Assembly: GCF_029029505.1 (NCBI RefSeq)
Contig: NZ_JAKJSD010000003.1
Location: forward strand, 124,001 to 188,000
From: Ancylomarina sp. DW003
GTDB lineage: Bacteria; Bacteroidota; Bacteroidia; Bacteroidales; Marinifilaceae
Length of the DNA: 64,000 bases
Direction of reading: 5' to 3'
Below are positions 34,301 to 42,090 of the stretch, in pieces (the stretch's first letter is position 1; each line of letters opens with the position of its first letter). The position numbers and the translations under genes are program-made. Below the pieces are notes generated by a model, which worked only from the letters and a program-made list of their open reading frames with translations, had not been told where the DNA came from and did no database searches.

Positions 34301-37201
34301 GAGAATATCTTTAAAATTGAAATGAGTGTTTCTGGAGGTATTGAAAATCGTTCATTTACAATTCATATAGCGGATGTAAATGAGGTGCCTGAATCTATAG
34401 TGCTTGATAATAGAAGTGTTACTGAGAATTCTAATGTAGATGTAAAAATTGCAACACTTTCTACAGTTGATCCTGATACTAAATCTGATGAGAAATTTAC
34501 TTATTCTCTGGATGGGGATGTATTGGATAATGCAATGTTTGTTATTATTGGTGATGGTTTGTATTTAAAAGCAAGCGCTAATTTTGAAGCTAAGGATTTA
34601 TATTCTATTAAGATTAAATCAACAGATAAAGGTAATTTATCGATTAGTAATGAATTTGAAATTAATGTTGTCGATGTAAATGATCTGCCAACGAATGTTC
34701 TTGCTTCTACCTTAGAAATACCTGACGCCTTATCGAAGGGTGATGAAGTAGCTCTTTTAAGTGTAGTCGATGAAGATAAAAATGGAAATGCGAATACATT
34801 TACCTATGAGCTAGTGTCTTGTAGAAAAGATAAGCTGATTTTAGAGAATAATAAGGTGATCTTAGATGATTATATATTTGTCTCTAAATATTCTTCTAAT
34901 GATTACGATTTAGAAATTAAGGTGACTGAAGTTGAAACGGGATATTCATTTAATAAAACACTTACTTTTACAGCTGTTGATGTTAATGAAGCACCTTACT
35001 TTACAATGTATGGTATCGATTTAGCAATAGATGAGAATAAGGCAGCAAATTCAGAAGTTGGAATGTTAGTATTTTCTGATCCTGAAGGAGATGATGTTAT
35101 TTTTGAGTTATTGGATAATGCGAATGGTGCTTTTACTATTGATGATGGAACAATTTATACAACTAGAGAGTTGAATTTTGAAGTTAAATCAGAGTATGTT
35201 ATCAAAGCAAAAATTACTGATACAGATGGTTTATTTGATGAAGGTACATTTACAATAAAAGTAAATAATATCAATGATGCTCCAATTGTTAATGCAGGTA
35301 TTGCACAAACTGTAAATGAAAATTCTGTTGTTACTTTGGATGGAAGCTCTTCTAAAGATGATGAAAATTCGGATTTAACTTTTGCGTGGGTATCTAAAGA
35401 AGGTGTTGTACTTACAGGTGCCGATACTTCTACACCAAGCTTTACGGCTCCTTCAGTAGCAGCCGATAAGGATTATACATTTGAACTAACTGTTAGTGAT
35501 GGCGATTTAGCATCAACATCATCAGTTGTTATTACTGTTAAGAATGTAAATATAGCTCCGGTTGCTAATGCAGGTGCTGTACAAACAGTAAACGAAGGTG
35601 ACCTTGTAAGTTTGGATGGTAAAGCTTCTACAGATGCAGATAATCAAGACTTAACTTTTGCATGGGTATCTAAAGAAGATGTTGTACTTACAGATGCCGA
35701 TACCTCTACACCAAGCTTTACGGCTCCTTCAGTAGCAGCCGATAAGGATTATACATTTGAACTAACTGTTAGTGATGGCGATTTAGCATCAACATCATCA
35801 GTTGTTATTACTGTTAAGAATGTAAATATAGCTCCGGTTGCTAATGCAGGTATTGCACAAATGGTAGACGAAGGTGACCTTGTAAGTTTGGATGGTAAGG
35901 CTTCTACAGATGCAGATAATCAAGACTTAACTTTTGCATGGGTATCTAAAGAAGGTGTTGTACTTACAGATGCCGATACGTCTACACCAAGCTTTACGGC
36001 TCCTTCAGTAGCAGCCGATAAAGATTATACATTTGAACTAACTGTTAGTGATGGCGATTTAGCATCAACATCATCAGTTGTTATTACTGTTAAGAATGTA
36101 AATATAGCTCCAATTGCTAATGCAGGTGCTGTACAAACAGTAAACGAAGGTGACCTTGTAAGTTTGGATGGTAAGGCTTCTACAGATGCAGATAATCAAG
36201 ACTTAACTTTTGCGTGGGTATCTAAAGAAGGTGTTGTACTTACAGATGCCGATACGTTTACACCAAGCTTTACGGCTCCTTCAGTAGCAGCCGATAAGGA
36301 TTATACATTTGAATTAACTGTTAGTGATGGCGATTTAACATCAACATCATCAGTTGTTATTACTGTTAAGAATGTAAATATAGCTCCGGTTGCTAATGCA
36401 GGTGCTGTACAAACAGTAAACGAAGGTGATCTTGTGACATTAGATGCAAGTGCTTCCAGCGATTCTGATAATCAAAGCTTAACTTTTGCGTGGGTTTGCG
36501 AAGAGGGAGTTCCCCTGACTAATGCAAACACATCAAAACCAAGTTTTACTGCTCCAGAAGTGGATGTCTTAACCGAATGCCATTTTGTAGTGACTGTTAG
36601 CGATGGCGATTTGACGTCAACATCATCAGTTATCGTAAAAATTAAGAATGTAAATACTGCTCCGGTTGCTAATGCGGGTGTTGTGCAAACAGTGAACGCT
36701 GGCGATCTTGTGACATTAGATGCAAGTGCTTCGAATGATGTTGATGCCAACAATACATTAACCTACTTATGGACATCAGAAGATGACATTATTACTATTG
36801 AAAATAATACTCAAATTGAAGCTAGTTTTATTGCTCCCGAGCTTGTAAGCGATACTGATTTTGAGATTAAATTGACAGTTTCCGATGGCGTTGCAGAATC
36901 TGTATCAACTGTTGTAATTACGGTTAAGGGTATTGTTACCGGAATCGAAGATATTGATGACGAAGCTAATATTGTTTCAATATATCCTAATCCTTGTCGT
37001 GATAAGTTCAAAATTCATCTTGGAGAGCGTCCTCAAGAGGTTGTAAATATTGATATTTGCAATATTACAGGTAGAGTTGTTTATCAAGGCAAAATGTATG
37101 AACAAGACAAAACAATTCCATTTTCTTTTGTTTCAGGACTATATTTTGTACGTATTCGTATGGGCGAAACGATTACTGTTAAAAAAATAGTTGTTAAATA
37201 A
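28385..37201 (+). CDS. Giant secreted gingipain-like C25 cysteine protease with PKD, GEVED, cadherin-like and REJ repeats and T9SS sorting domain
   Basis: A 2938-residue protein. Signal peptide (res 1-20), gingipain propeptide (about 50-210), C25 catalytic domain (about 250-650) with H489 in FHRDHG and C524 in SINCHTG as the likely dyad. A gingipain-type Ig domain follows, then PKD (about 733-820) and two GEVED-like modules (VYLDKNNDGVFGDGEE near 901 and WVDWNHDGWFDSE near 1257). Next are a long beta-helical/adhesin stretch (about 1340-1900), cadherin-like repeats (about 1905-2295), six 92-residue PKD/REJ-like repeats (about 2299-2849) and a C-terminal T9SS type A domain (SIYPNPCRDKF to KKIVVK). 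It should be exported, cleaved and surface-bound, degrading proteins or adhering to surfaces. Repeat copies can recombine. Confidence 0.93.
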   Translation: MKKQYYLWVLFMIFCSSTFGQNQFLPFTKSNQRSVDALQTIKPNRTLESMRTGYMQVTYSFPGAMLAEKAEKGEMYNFLHIDQFGKLGQVGAPALPMRNDMIAVSKNIHPSVKLVDVEYIDYTGYNVYPALELPMDTQGAPSPKFEKDPSVYEKDAFFPDNVVNIISDQIMKDARMLRVQVCPVQFNPVTKTLRVYSKMVYQIHTGIDKTKVNTTREDLNILKKMVINPENIQQENRNLQTDSEDDNASKDYIIITHSMFDHAAKKLASWKASLGYKVEIVSKDSWSTDEVKEAIHSRYNTWVPKPSYFVIIGDNEQVPGMNFKTSKGETYASDLYYSCMDGADDYTPDIARGRISVATAEQSEVTIDKIINYEKNPVADANFYRRGLNCAQFQDVYNGEAPDGFAARRFCHTSEDIRNYVMGQGYDVDRIYYTDATNNPTHFDNGYFSNGEALPDELLRENGFAWDGGADDITAAINDGRFYLFHRDHGYAGGTGWAHPEFLSDNIGSLRNGNKLPVVFSINCHTGEYQLPECFAEKFLRQKDGGAVAVFGAAYYSLSGPNDGLSLGMVEAIWPNPGITPSFGNGAGIENPGPSGFENSVTSLGDVLNMGLMRMDQTWAPGEANRLYTYRLFHLFGDPAMKMWTQSPAVITADMPEAIECGATSLTVSNISNADALVTVVQGDKLLAKSNVIAGKAEINFAAVDNIDKLVVTVSAPNHRPVFKEYVVTGCTSSPEANFSTSKSMIVLGANNQAIKFTDLTTYSPTSWLWDFGTADIEFEDETSATSQNPVVKFLAEGVYDIKLTATNENGNSEYVEEKAIKVYASTLEAACFGQTTNMGNNYGMGIYAFSLNTINSSSASAVKDGGYKDFSSTHFTSLVAGKTYKSKVTVGGTNPESVKVYLDKNNDGVFGDGEEIASIENFTGEKEFDFSVPYLSELDKMLRLRVISDYKDNVINDACYASTYGQTEDYAVLVKAGLASVETLEIVERGFDFAKLKAKLISDGRGTVAEKGLVIAKHTLPTVADTKVVDVDESAEEYVLRVDGLDKSSSYSYRAYVINEFGISYGEEKSFVTYSGEPDAHVTKFATGLSLSTWQAMSWVDAQSTIKPWGYMIKWAKDDAANIVAPVDGVVEEANCIYIDPAKEFAVAEGLDYESHYFYKIYPYTNEGSSIDYYTGGDVPVIDTNTLPFGEYLAYNITSGEKSITAFQLNTINNSDERPNAGYNDFTDTSTDLRPGQSYKASVSFDPGGNYGYYLVAWVDWNHDGWFDSETEVIDFGTQKGAGSASKDFTVPADVTVGRTTLRLTYVYGKTMPKTFGNAKWCSVEDYSINVDVNAAVAGLWTGKNSTDWEDVANWSEGKLPTETTDVLLQAGSTNYPVLASVAHVKSIDVARGTSITIGEGSELNVDENINIAGTFVSNAGIIDVSEAFNSVADSQVDINGGNITMNYWGRDASSTWAKGTINLNAGTINAGTVKFSNSNVVGQMAEGFILNVTGDLGFNSNGWDDRIIGNINILAGKSEHLILASASNANMQFKKMSINTPGETVYLISDDQENAKSFTVTEKLDVIAGTVMVKNKTVALSALNINELTISDGASLDISSTSSLIKGDVTGKGALIQTSGSLVLNANGDQILDVNGNLFDLSCEGDANVIVKNNVSITNKLNLVSNNFVVDACNLFIAKDCQLLATGTKHIETINNAKVQKQFAGAVADQSFNLPIGFEETSSFVLASLKESPSADASLFFSYEKNKAEGVTAEPALNANWKIDGDDIMKTIPVDIACSFNGFDLSANDYFWAYKTKIWNTISAAELAKPFNFSLESPVATITAMTKENAPAVTVSDPSGKPATVIGVDESMEYLYNSSEWKNCYADMTIYLNGENTFKVRKKATASAIESLSTENLDTESKVDFDIILSNYEINENEGVDFLVGDIQVLSAADVAPEYDYSLVAGTADNDLFFIKDKQLFAKNAFDFETENIFKIEMSVSGGIENRSFTIHIADVNEVPESIVLDNRSVTENSNVDVKIATLSTVDPDTKSDEKFTYSLDGDVLDNAMFVIIGDGLYLKASANFEAKDLYSIKIKSTDKGNLSISNEFEINVVDVNDLPTNVLASTLEIPDALSKGDEVALLSVVDEDKNGNANTFTYELVSCRKDKLILENNKVILDDYIFVSKYSSNDYDLEIKVTEVETGYSFNKTLTFTAVDVNEAPYFTMYGIDLAIDENKAANSEVGMLVFSDPEGDDVIFELLDNANGAFTIDDGTIYTTRELNFEVKSEYVIKAKITDTDGLFDEGTFTIKVNNINDAPIVNAGIAQTVNENSVVTLDGSSSKDDENSDLTFAWVSKEGVVLTGADTSTPSFTAPSVAADKDYTFELTVSDGDLASTSSVVITVKNVNIAPVANAGAVQTVNEGDLVSLDGKASTDADNQDLTFAWVSKEDVVLTDADTSTPSFTAPSVAADKDYTFELTVSDGDLASTSSVVITVKNVNIAPVANAGIAQMVDEGDLVSLDGKASTDADNQDLTFAWVSKEGVVLTDADTSTPSFTAPSVAADKDYTFELTVSDGDLASTSSVVITVKNVNIAPIANAGAVQTVNEGDLVSLDGKASTDADNQDLTFAWVSKEGVVLTDADTFTPSFTAPSVAADKDYTFELTVSDGDLTSTSSVVITVKNVNIAPVANAGAVQTVNEGDLVTLDASASSDSDNQSLTFAWVCEEGVPLTNANTSKPSFTAPEVDVLTECHFVVTVSDGDLTSTSSVIVKIKNVNTAPVANAGVVQTVNAGDLVTLDASASNDVDANNTLTYLWTSEDDIITIENNTQIEASFIAPELVSDTDFEIKLTVSDGVAESVSTVVITVKGIVTGIEDIDDEANIVSIYPNPCRDKFKIHLGERPQEVVNIDICNITGRVVYQGKMYEQDKTIPFSFVSGLYFVRIRMGETITVKKIVVK
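35278..36930 (+). repeat. Six tandem 276-bp repeats inside the giant protease gene
   Basis: The marker ACAAACAG (or close variant) recurs at 35305, 35581, 35857, 36133, 36409 and 36685, exactly 276 bases apart (92 codons). Copies 2-4 are almost identical in DNA, including synonymous sites, which implies recent expansion or gene conversion. Copies 1, 5 and 6 are diverged. Confidence 0.92.
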
Positions 37202-37225
37202 AATTTATTATTTTATTTAAGTTTG

Positions 37226-37256
37226 ATAGGCTGTCATTTATGGCAGCCTATTTTTT
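37226..37256 (+). terminator. Terminator of the giant protease gene
   Basis: Stem ATAGGCTG/CAGCCTAT followed by six T. The next gene (37355) therefore probably has its own promoter. Confidence 0.8.
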
Positions 37257-37354
37257 ATGTATAAATTCAGTCTGTATAAAAACATGTTTCAATATGTTCT
37301 TTTTACCGAAAATTATATTAATATTAAGTTATATGAATCTAAATTTTATTGATA

Positions 37355-37978
37355 ATGCCTAAAAAAATATTTTGTTATATACTACTTTCTGTTTTTATTT
37401 CTTGTTCAATAAGTCAATCCATACCTATGGATTATTTATCTTTTACCCATAAGAAATCAGGTTCAGTTACAGATTTTACTCTGCCAAATCGCGAACAAAA
37501 CCCAATTGGTGAAAAATATCTCCAAGTTGATTATGGGTTTTTAGGAGCGAAATTGACAAATAGAACTGAGAAAGGAGAGAGCTATTATTTTTTACACATC
37601 AAAGGGTTTGGAAAAATGGGACAGGAGGGAGCACCTGCACTGCCAATGCTTAATGATTTGTTGAAGGTACCTATGGATAGTAAGGTTTCTGTGGAGCTTG
37701 TAGAGAGTGATTATATCGAGTACGACAATTTTATGATCTATCCAGCTTCGGCACCAATTTCGGATGCTTATGGAGCCAAGGTGCCACCTTTTTACAAGGA
37801 TGATAAAATATACAAGACAAATCAATTTTTTCCTAAAGACCTTGTTGAAATCGTTTCGAATCAAGTGTCAAGAGAGGAGAGGTTTGTAAGGGTTCAAATT
37901 CGTCCTGTCCAGACAAACCCTGTTACAAAAAAGCTTCGGGTTTATTCAAAACTAGTTTATCGCCTTAGGTTTAAGTAA
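37355..37978 (+). CDS. Free-standing gingipain propeptide homologue (putative protease inhibitor or chaperone)
   Basis: A 207-residue secreted protein (MPKKIFCYILLSVFISCSISQ signal peptide, start ATG 37355; a TTG at 37349 adds two residues). Residues about 40-205 align throughout with the propeptide of the upstream giant protease: GESYYFLHIKGFGKMGQEGAPALPM parallels GEMYNFLHI-QFGKLGQVGAPALPM, and PVQTNPVTKKLRVYSKLVY parallels PVQFNPVTKTLRVYSKMVY (quoted as segments). It stops exactly where the catalytic linker would begin. Gingipain propeptides inhibit their cognate enzymes, so this copy may inhibit the protease in trans, as Spi does for SpeB. A decayed duplicate is the alternative, but the frame is intact. 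Confidence 0.85.
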   Translation: MPKKIFCYILLSVFISCSISQSIPMDYLSFTHKKSGSVTDFTLPNREQNPIGEKYLQVDYGFLGAKLTNRTEKGESYYFLHIKGFGKMGQEGAPALPMLNDLLKVPMDSKVSVELVESDYIEYDNFMIYPASAPISDAYGAKVPPFYKDDKIYKTNQFFPKDLVEIVSNQVSREERFVRVQIRPVQTNPVTKKLRVYSKLVYRLRFK

Positions 37979-38072
37979 AGTTTATATACAAGTTTATAAT
38001 ATACAGATCTATGGTTTAGCAAACCATTAACTTTTGATTTATTATTCTTGCCTACATTTATTTGAGCAATAA

Positions 38073-38112
38073 AATAGCCAAGAAAGCTTTAATTAGCTTT
38101 TCCTGGCTATTA
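38073..38112. terminator. Bidirectional terminator hairpin
   Basis: Long near-perfect stem (AATAGCCA.. with ..TGGCTATT) between the convergent propeptide gene and the 129-aa gene; T or A runs flank both sides. Confidence 0.65.
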
Positions 38113-38134
38113 TTTACTTGTGATGTTGTTCATC

Positions 38135-38524
38135 TTATAGAAACCATTCTGGGTCTGCATATCGCTTGCAATGCTCTCCATAAGAAAATATCTTCTCCTG
38201 ATCGATTTGATGTGTTACCTCTTCACCATATATTTTTGAAAAAATAACTGTAGACTCACTATCATCAATATTAATGTATTGTAATTGTGCAAAGTTCTCA
38301 TGCTTACTACTATCTAAGTTAGATTGACAAATAGAGCAAGACAGATTAATTTTTTCGCCAATCTCAATATTGAAGTCATCACTTTTTTTACTTGTATAGT
38401 TACCTATTTCAGAATGAAGAAGGAGCAAACCCTTTTCACCTTTAGAGTTTCTTCCCGTTAAGATAATGTCATTTTTTACATTTAATATCCCCCGACAATG
38501 CGGGCATAAATAATTAGTTCCCAT
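38135..38524 (-). CDS. Small zinc-ribbon-like protein, unknown function
   Basis: A 129-residue soluble protein with two CxxC pairs: CPHC at residues 7-10 (NYLCPHCRGILNV) and CSIC in the middle (LSCSICQSNL). Together they could bind one zinc in a ribbon. Between them ILTGRNSKGEKGLLLLHSEIG alternates strands. No signal peptide. It is not a named family known to me. It lies between the propeptide gene (convergent) and another unknown minus-strand gene 270 bases upstream. Confidence 0.68.
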   Translation of the reverse strand: MGTNYLCPHCRGILNVKNDIILTGRNSKGEKGLLLLHSEIGNYTSKKSDDFNIEIGEKINLSCSICQSNLDSSKHENFAQLQYINIDDSESTVIFSKIYGEEVTHQIDQEKIFSYGEHCKRYADPEWFL

Positions 38525-38794
38525 GGTGTCAATTTTTAAAGTGAATATTATTAAAATATAGAAATTTAAAATCCTTGGATTGGTTTTGAATTCTGTAATT
38601 ATAGTAGAAGCATTCCCTTATCTAAAATAAGAAATATTCATGAAATATCATATTTAAAGATTGGCCTCTGACTTGTTTTATAATTTAGAATATATATACA
38701 AAAAAGAAATGCCAAGCGAGTTGCTAATACTTTCTTGGCATTTTAATTTCTCCAGGGATGTGATTCAATATAAACAGGAGAAATACTTATAATA

Positions 38795-39532
38795 TTATTT
38801 GTTTAAAATTGAATTTATGGGCTGATTTGGAAATCTCAATTTGAAATTTTTATCAGGAAGATCCTGCGATATTCCCCAAGGCATGCGAGTCATTTTTAGA
38901 TTGAATTGTTTGTGCATCTCATCAAACTCAAATGTACATCCCATACCTGTCAGGTTTTGTACAATTTGATTCCTGCAAATATCAGTCTGTGCCGTAAAAA
39001 GACAAATCTTATTATTAGGCTTCATTATAACTTCGCCCTGTGCACATAATTCAAATGCACAAAATGGAGAAAACTTTCCTATAATCATGGAAGCTAAGCC
39101 AACTGTGATTTTTTTACTATCGTATGGTCTGTTATCAATTAGTTTTATGGAATCTTTATTTCCATTTTCACTAATAAGCGAGAAGCTGTAATCAGGATTT
39201 AGTTGAATAATAGTTCCTAACGGACAGATATCAGATTGGAATTGCATCTCAATTAAAGAATATTCATCCAGATCATTCTCTTCATATACATATACTTTAT
39301 AGAGAGGTTGATGATCAATTTCAACTCGACCGAACATTTCGATGAAGCTTTCAGAGGACCATGTAGGGAGTCCGCTCTTTATCTGGTTTGATCCCGTAGC
39401 GCCCTTATAGGCTAATAGTTTGTAGCCATTAATCTGTAGTTCTTCCAAAATCTCAAACTGAGGAGGATATTCAAAATTGAAAATGGCGTTGTATTCTGTA
39501 GCTCTAAGTACCTCAAATTCCATAAAAGTCAA
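38795..39532 (-). CDS. Unknown protein, 245 aa
   Basis: Not recognised. Start may be Met1 or Met4 (MEFEVLRATEYNAIF). No signal peptide or membrane segment. Predicted mixed alpha/beta with several scattered cysteines (SDICPLGT, FSPFCAFELCAQ, QTDICRNQ, GMGCTFEF) that are not arranged as a clear metal site. It is isolated between the zinc-ribbon gene and the two-component operon, all on the minus strand. Confidence 0.6.
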   Translation of the reverse strand: MTFMEFEVLRATEYNAIFNFEYPPQFEILEELQINGYKLLAYKGATGSNQIKSGLPTWSSESFIEMFGRVEIDHQPLYKVYVYEENDLDEYSLIEMQFQSDICPLGTIIQLNPDYSFSLISENGNKDSIKLIDNRPYDSKKITVGLASMIIGKFSPFCAFELCAQGEVIMKPNNKICLFTAQTDICRNQIVQNLTGMGCTFEFDEMHKQFNLKMTRMPWGISQDLPDKNFKLRFPNQPINSILNK

Positions 39533-39970
39533 TTTTACCAGATATTGGAGATTAAATTCCTACTCTTTATAGGCTTTTCGGAAACTGCCTAATCATCATT
39601 GTTCAAAGAATGATTACACAACGAAAATACATTAGATTAAAATTCTGTGGTAGAGTAAAAATACCTGTTTTGTTAAAGCAGGTAATTCTACTTAGTCATA
39701 ATATTATTGAAATATGATAATTATTACTTAAAATTTGTGAAGAGATGATTTTGAATGTAAATATATGCCGTTCAAAATATTTTATTCAAATGCTCTTCGT
39801 ATCTGATCAGTTAAAAGGATATGAGATACTACAAGCTTTATGAGTATTCTAATTTGAGAGGAGTACCTACCGTGAAAAGTGATTTTCAGTTGAGTTAAAC
39901 ACAACCTATATCAAGCAATTGTTAAGTAACTGATTGCAGTGAAATAATACGATATTTTTTAAATTTTTAT
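39533..39970. other. Intergenic with a candidate hairpin
   Basis: No gene seen. Around 39649-39692 an imperfect stem (GTAGAG...TTCTAC enclosing ACCTG/CAGGT) could be a terminator-like structure. The core AAATACCTGTTTT recurs near 43184 in the gap before the copper operon. Confidence 0.35.
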
Positions 39971-40675
39971 TTAAGATCGGTCAGTTAAGGTAAAAAGCTC
40001 ACATTCATCTAGGTTTATAAGCTTATGTTTTGCTGCAAATATGATTAAGCCGGCTAAGTTTTTAACTCCGGTTTTGACGTATAAATTGTTGCGATGCCCA
40101 TCAACAGTTCTGTTACTAATATCCATTTTCTCTGCAATTTCAGTTGATGTGAGCTGATTACATAAATATTTTAGAACGAGAAGTTCTTTGTCACTTATTT
40201 TGTTGAGACCTGTTAGAGTGATGGCAGGTTCCGGTAAACGATTAGAAAGCTGTTTCCTCAGAATTTCTAGTTGTTCAGGACTAAAATAAAATCCTCTTTG
40301 TGCAACATCCTTTATGACCTGAACGAGCTTGTCAGGAGAAATCTCTTTAGGCAAAAAGGCAGACACACCGGTTTTTACCATATAGCCCAAATTGGAATCC
40401 TGATAGTGAGAGGTAAGACTAATTATTTTGATTTTTGGAAACTTGTGACGGACAAATTCAATTGTTTCCAGCCCATTTACGTTCTTCATTCTAAGATCTA
40501 AAAGAACAATATCCGGGAATATCTTAGCGTTATTTAAATATCCAATAAATTCAGAACCATCATGAGAAATTGAGGTGATATTAAAGCCTTCTATTGTTTT
40601 TAGAAAATTACTTAGCAGTTGTGTAACCAGAATTTCATCGTCAACTAATGATATATTGATCGTTTGATTATTCAT
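39971..40675 (-). CDS. LuxR/NarL-type response regulator
   Basis: A 234-residue two-domain regulator. Receiver domain: acidic pocket VDDE (res 11-14), phosphoacceptor D60 in DIVLLDLRMKN, T in SLTSHY and K in FLPKE. C-terminal LuxR HTH with ISDKELLVLKYLCNQLTSTE then IAEKMDISNRTVDGHRNNLY. It ends the four-gene minus-strand operon with its cognate kinase 4 bases upstream. Targets unknown. Confidence 0.95.
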   Translation of the reverse strand: MNNQTINISLVDDEILVTQLLSNFLKTIEGFNITSISHDGSEFIGYLNNAKIFPDIVLLDLRMKNVNGLETIEFVRHKFPKIKIISLTSHYQDSNLGYMVKTGVSAFLPKEISPDKLVQVIKDVAQRGFYFSPEQLEILRKQLSNRLPEPAITLTGLNKISDKELLVLKYLCNQLTSTEIAEKMDISNRTVDGHRNNLYVKTGVKNLAGLIIFAAKHKLINLDECELFTLTDRS

Positions 40676-40679
40676 TGTA

Positions 40680-41447
40680 TTATATATTAGATTTTTTTGT
40701 CAGTATCAGATATGAACTGCCCAAACCAATTGATGATTTTGGAATAGCTAGTGCTTTTAAATATTCAGATCGAAGCATTATATTTTTATGACCTAATCCT
40801 TTACTTTTTTTGTTTATGTTGTAGCCAATACCATTATCAGTAAAATAGAGAGCAAGAAATTGTGATCCAAAATGAATGTGAATATCAACATTTTCTGCTT
40901 GAGAGTGCTTGAAGATATTGGTAAGTATTTCCTGAGAAATACGGCTGAGTTGTAATTTACTACTCTTGGAGATATTAGGATACTCTGTTCCGGAATATGT
41001 AAATTTAATTCGAGTTGTTTCAGGGAATGCATAGGTCAGTTCTTCAATAATTTCAACCAGACTAGATTCCTCAATCAGAGGGGGACATAAATCATGAGAA
41101 ATATGTCTGGTGAGCTTGATACTCTCTTCTAATTTATCTTGAATATCTTGTTTTGACCAACCCTCGCTTGAGTAGAAAAGGTATTTTATTGAATTAAGTT
41201 TGCCTATAAGAGAATCGTGGAGATCTGCAGCAATTCTTTCTCTCTCTGATTCTTGAATAAGAATACTGTCCTGAATAAGACTCTCTTTGTAATCCAATTT
41301 CAGTTGGTCTGCCTTTGCTTTTTCCTTGTGAATGCGAACCAAATAAACTTTTATAATGTATACGATAGATACACTAAGAAATATGAATATAACTAATATG
41401 ATTGATAGCCAAAGTGCGATAGTTTTCGAGCTGTTCCAATCTTCCAT
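40680..41447 (-). CDS. Sensor histidine kinase, NarL/DegS (HisKA_3) type
   Basis: A 255-residue kinase starting at MEDWNSSKTIALWLS (41447); a longer frame from 41504 would overlap the upstream gene more. One membrane segment (about 11-36), a coiled linker, and H77 in ERERIAADLHDSLIG as the phosphorylated histidine. The HATPase_c domain has ILTNIFKHSQAENV (N box) and DNGIGYN, plus GLGHKNI. With almost no sensory domain of its own, it may get input from the membrane protein encoded just upstream, whose gene it overlaps by 55 bases. Confidence 0.88.
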   Translation of the reverse strand: MEDWNSSKTIALWLSIILVIFIFLSVSIVYIIKVYLVRIHKEKAKADQLKLDYKESLIQDSILIQESERERIAADLHDSLIGKLNSIKYLFYSSEGWSKQDIQDKLEESIKLTRHISHDLCPPLIEESSLVEIIEELTYAFPETTRIKFTYSGTEYPNISKSSKLQLSRISQEILTNIFKHSQAENVDIHIHFGSQFLALYFTDNGIGYNINKKSKGLGHKNIMLRSEYLKALAIPKSSIGLGSSYLILTKKSNI

Positions 41448-42082
41448 ATTAATAAACCAATTAAAGAATAAAAGATAAATGTGATTCCTGAATGAAATAT
41501 CCAAAAGTAAAAGGTGAATTCACGATCACCATTAACAAGGAAGTTAGTAAAGATAAAAATAATTAATGATAAGACATAATAAATAAAGATAAGCACATTC
41601 AGGGCTATCCGTTGAGGTTTTAGGTGGGATATGCCATTAGCAAGTTCCAGAAAAAACTTTAATGCGTATATAACTACGATAAAATTTACGAGAACTTTTC
41701 CATAGGCATGAAAAGAGTAGGTTTGATCGTAGAAAATACTTCGATAGCCTTCCACTCCGAGAGCAAGTTGAATCAATATGATCAGAGCTATACTAATCCC
41801 GTTTACTTTTTTAAAGAAATATTTTAAATACAAGCACGATATAATAAGGAACTCAAGGTTATAATAGATCGGTATTACGAAGAGATTGTTGGCATTGTGC
41901 ATTAGTACAATATAGATGCGTGAAAACAATTCTGTACATAAACCTAATAAAAGGAACAATGTAAAGAATTTAAATTCCGGGCCAAGTTTTCTGTAATACC
42001 TCAATGATAGTATAAAGCTTATAAGTAAAAAGAGAGTGCTCAATTTACTGCAGATTTGCCAAATTATACGTGCTGTATCCAT
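41393..42082 (-). CDS. Polytopic membrane protein of the two-component operon
   Basis: A 229-residue protein with about seven hydrophobic segments and short loops, for example TLFLLISFILSLRYY, FFTLFLLLGLCTELFS and VLNVLIFIYYVLSLIIFIF. No recognised family. Position directly upstream of and overlapping a kinase that lacks a sensor domain suggests it is the sensing partner. This is inference. Confidence 0.7.
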   Translation of the reverse strand: MDTARIIWQICSKLSTLFLLISFILSLRYYRKLGPEFKFFTLFLLLGLCTELFSRIYIVLMHNANNLFVIPIYYNLEFLIISCLYLKYFFKKVNGISIALIILIQLALGVEGYRSIFYDQTYSFHAYGKVLVNFIVVIYALKFFLELANGISHLKPQRIALNVLIFIYYVLSLIIFIFTNFLVNGDREFTFYFWIFHSGITFIFYSLIGLLIWKIGTARKLSHFGYQSY

Positions 42083-42090
42083 ATCTAATT

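Noticed and set aside
35278-36930. CRISPR-like regular spacing
   Set aside because: The 276-base period is coding repeats in frame, not short repeats with spacers; no cas genes.
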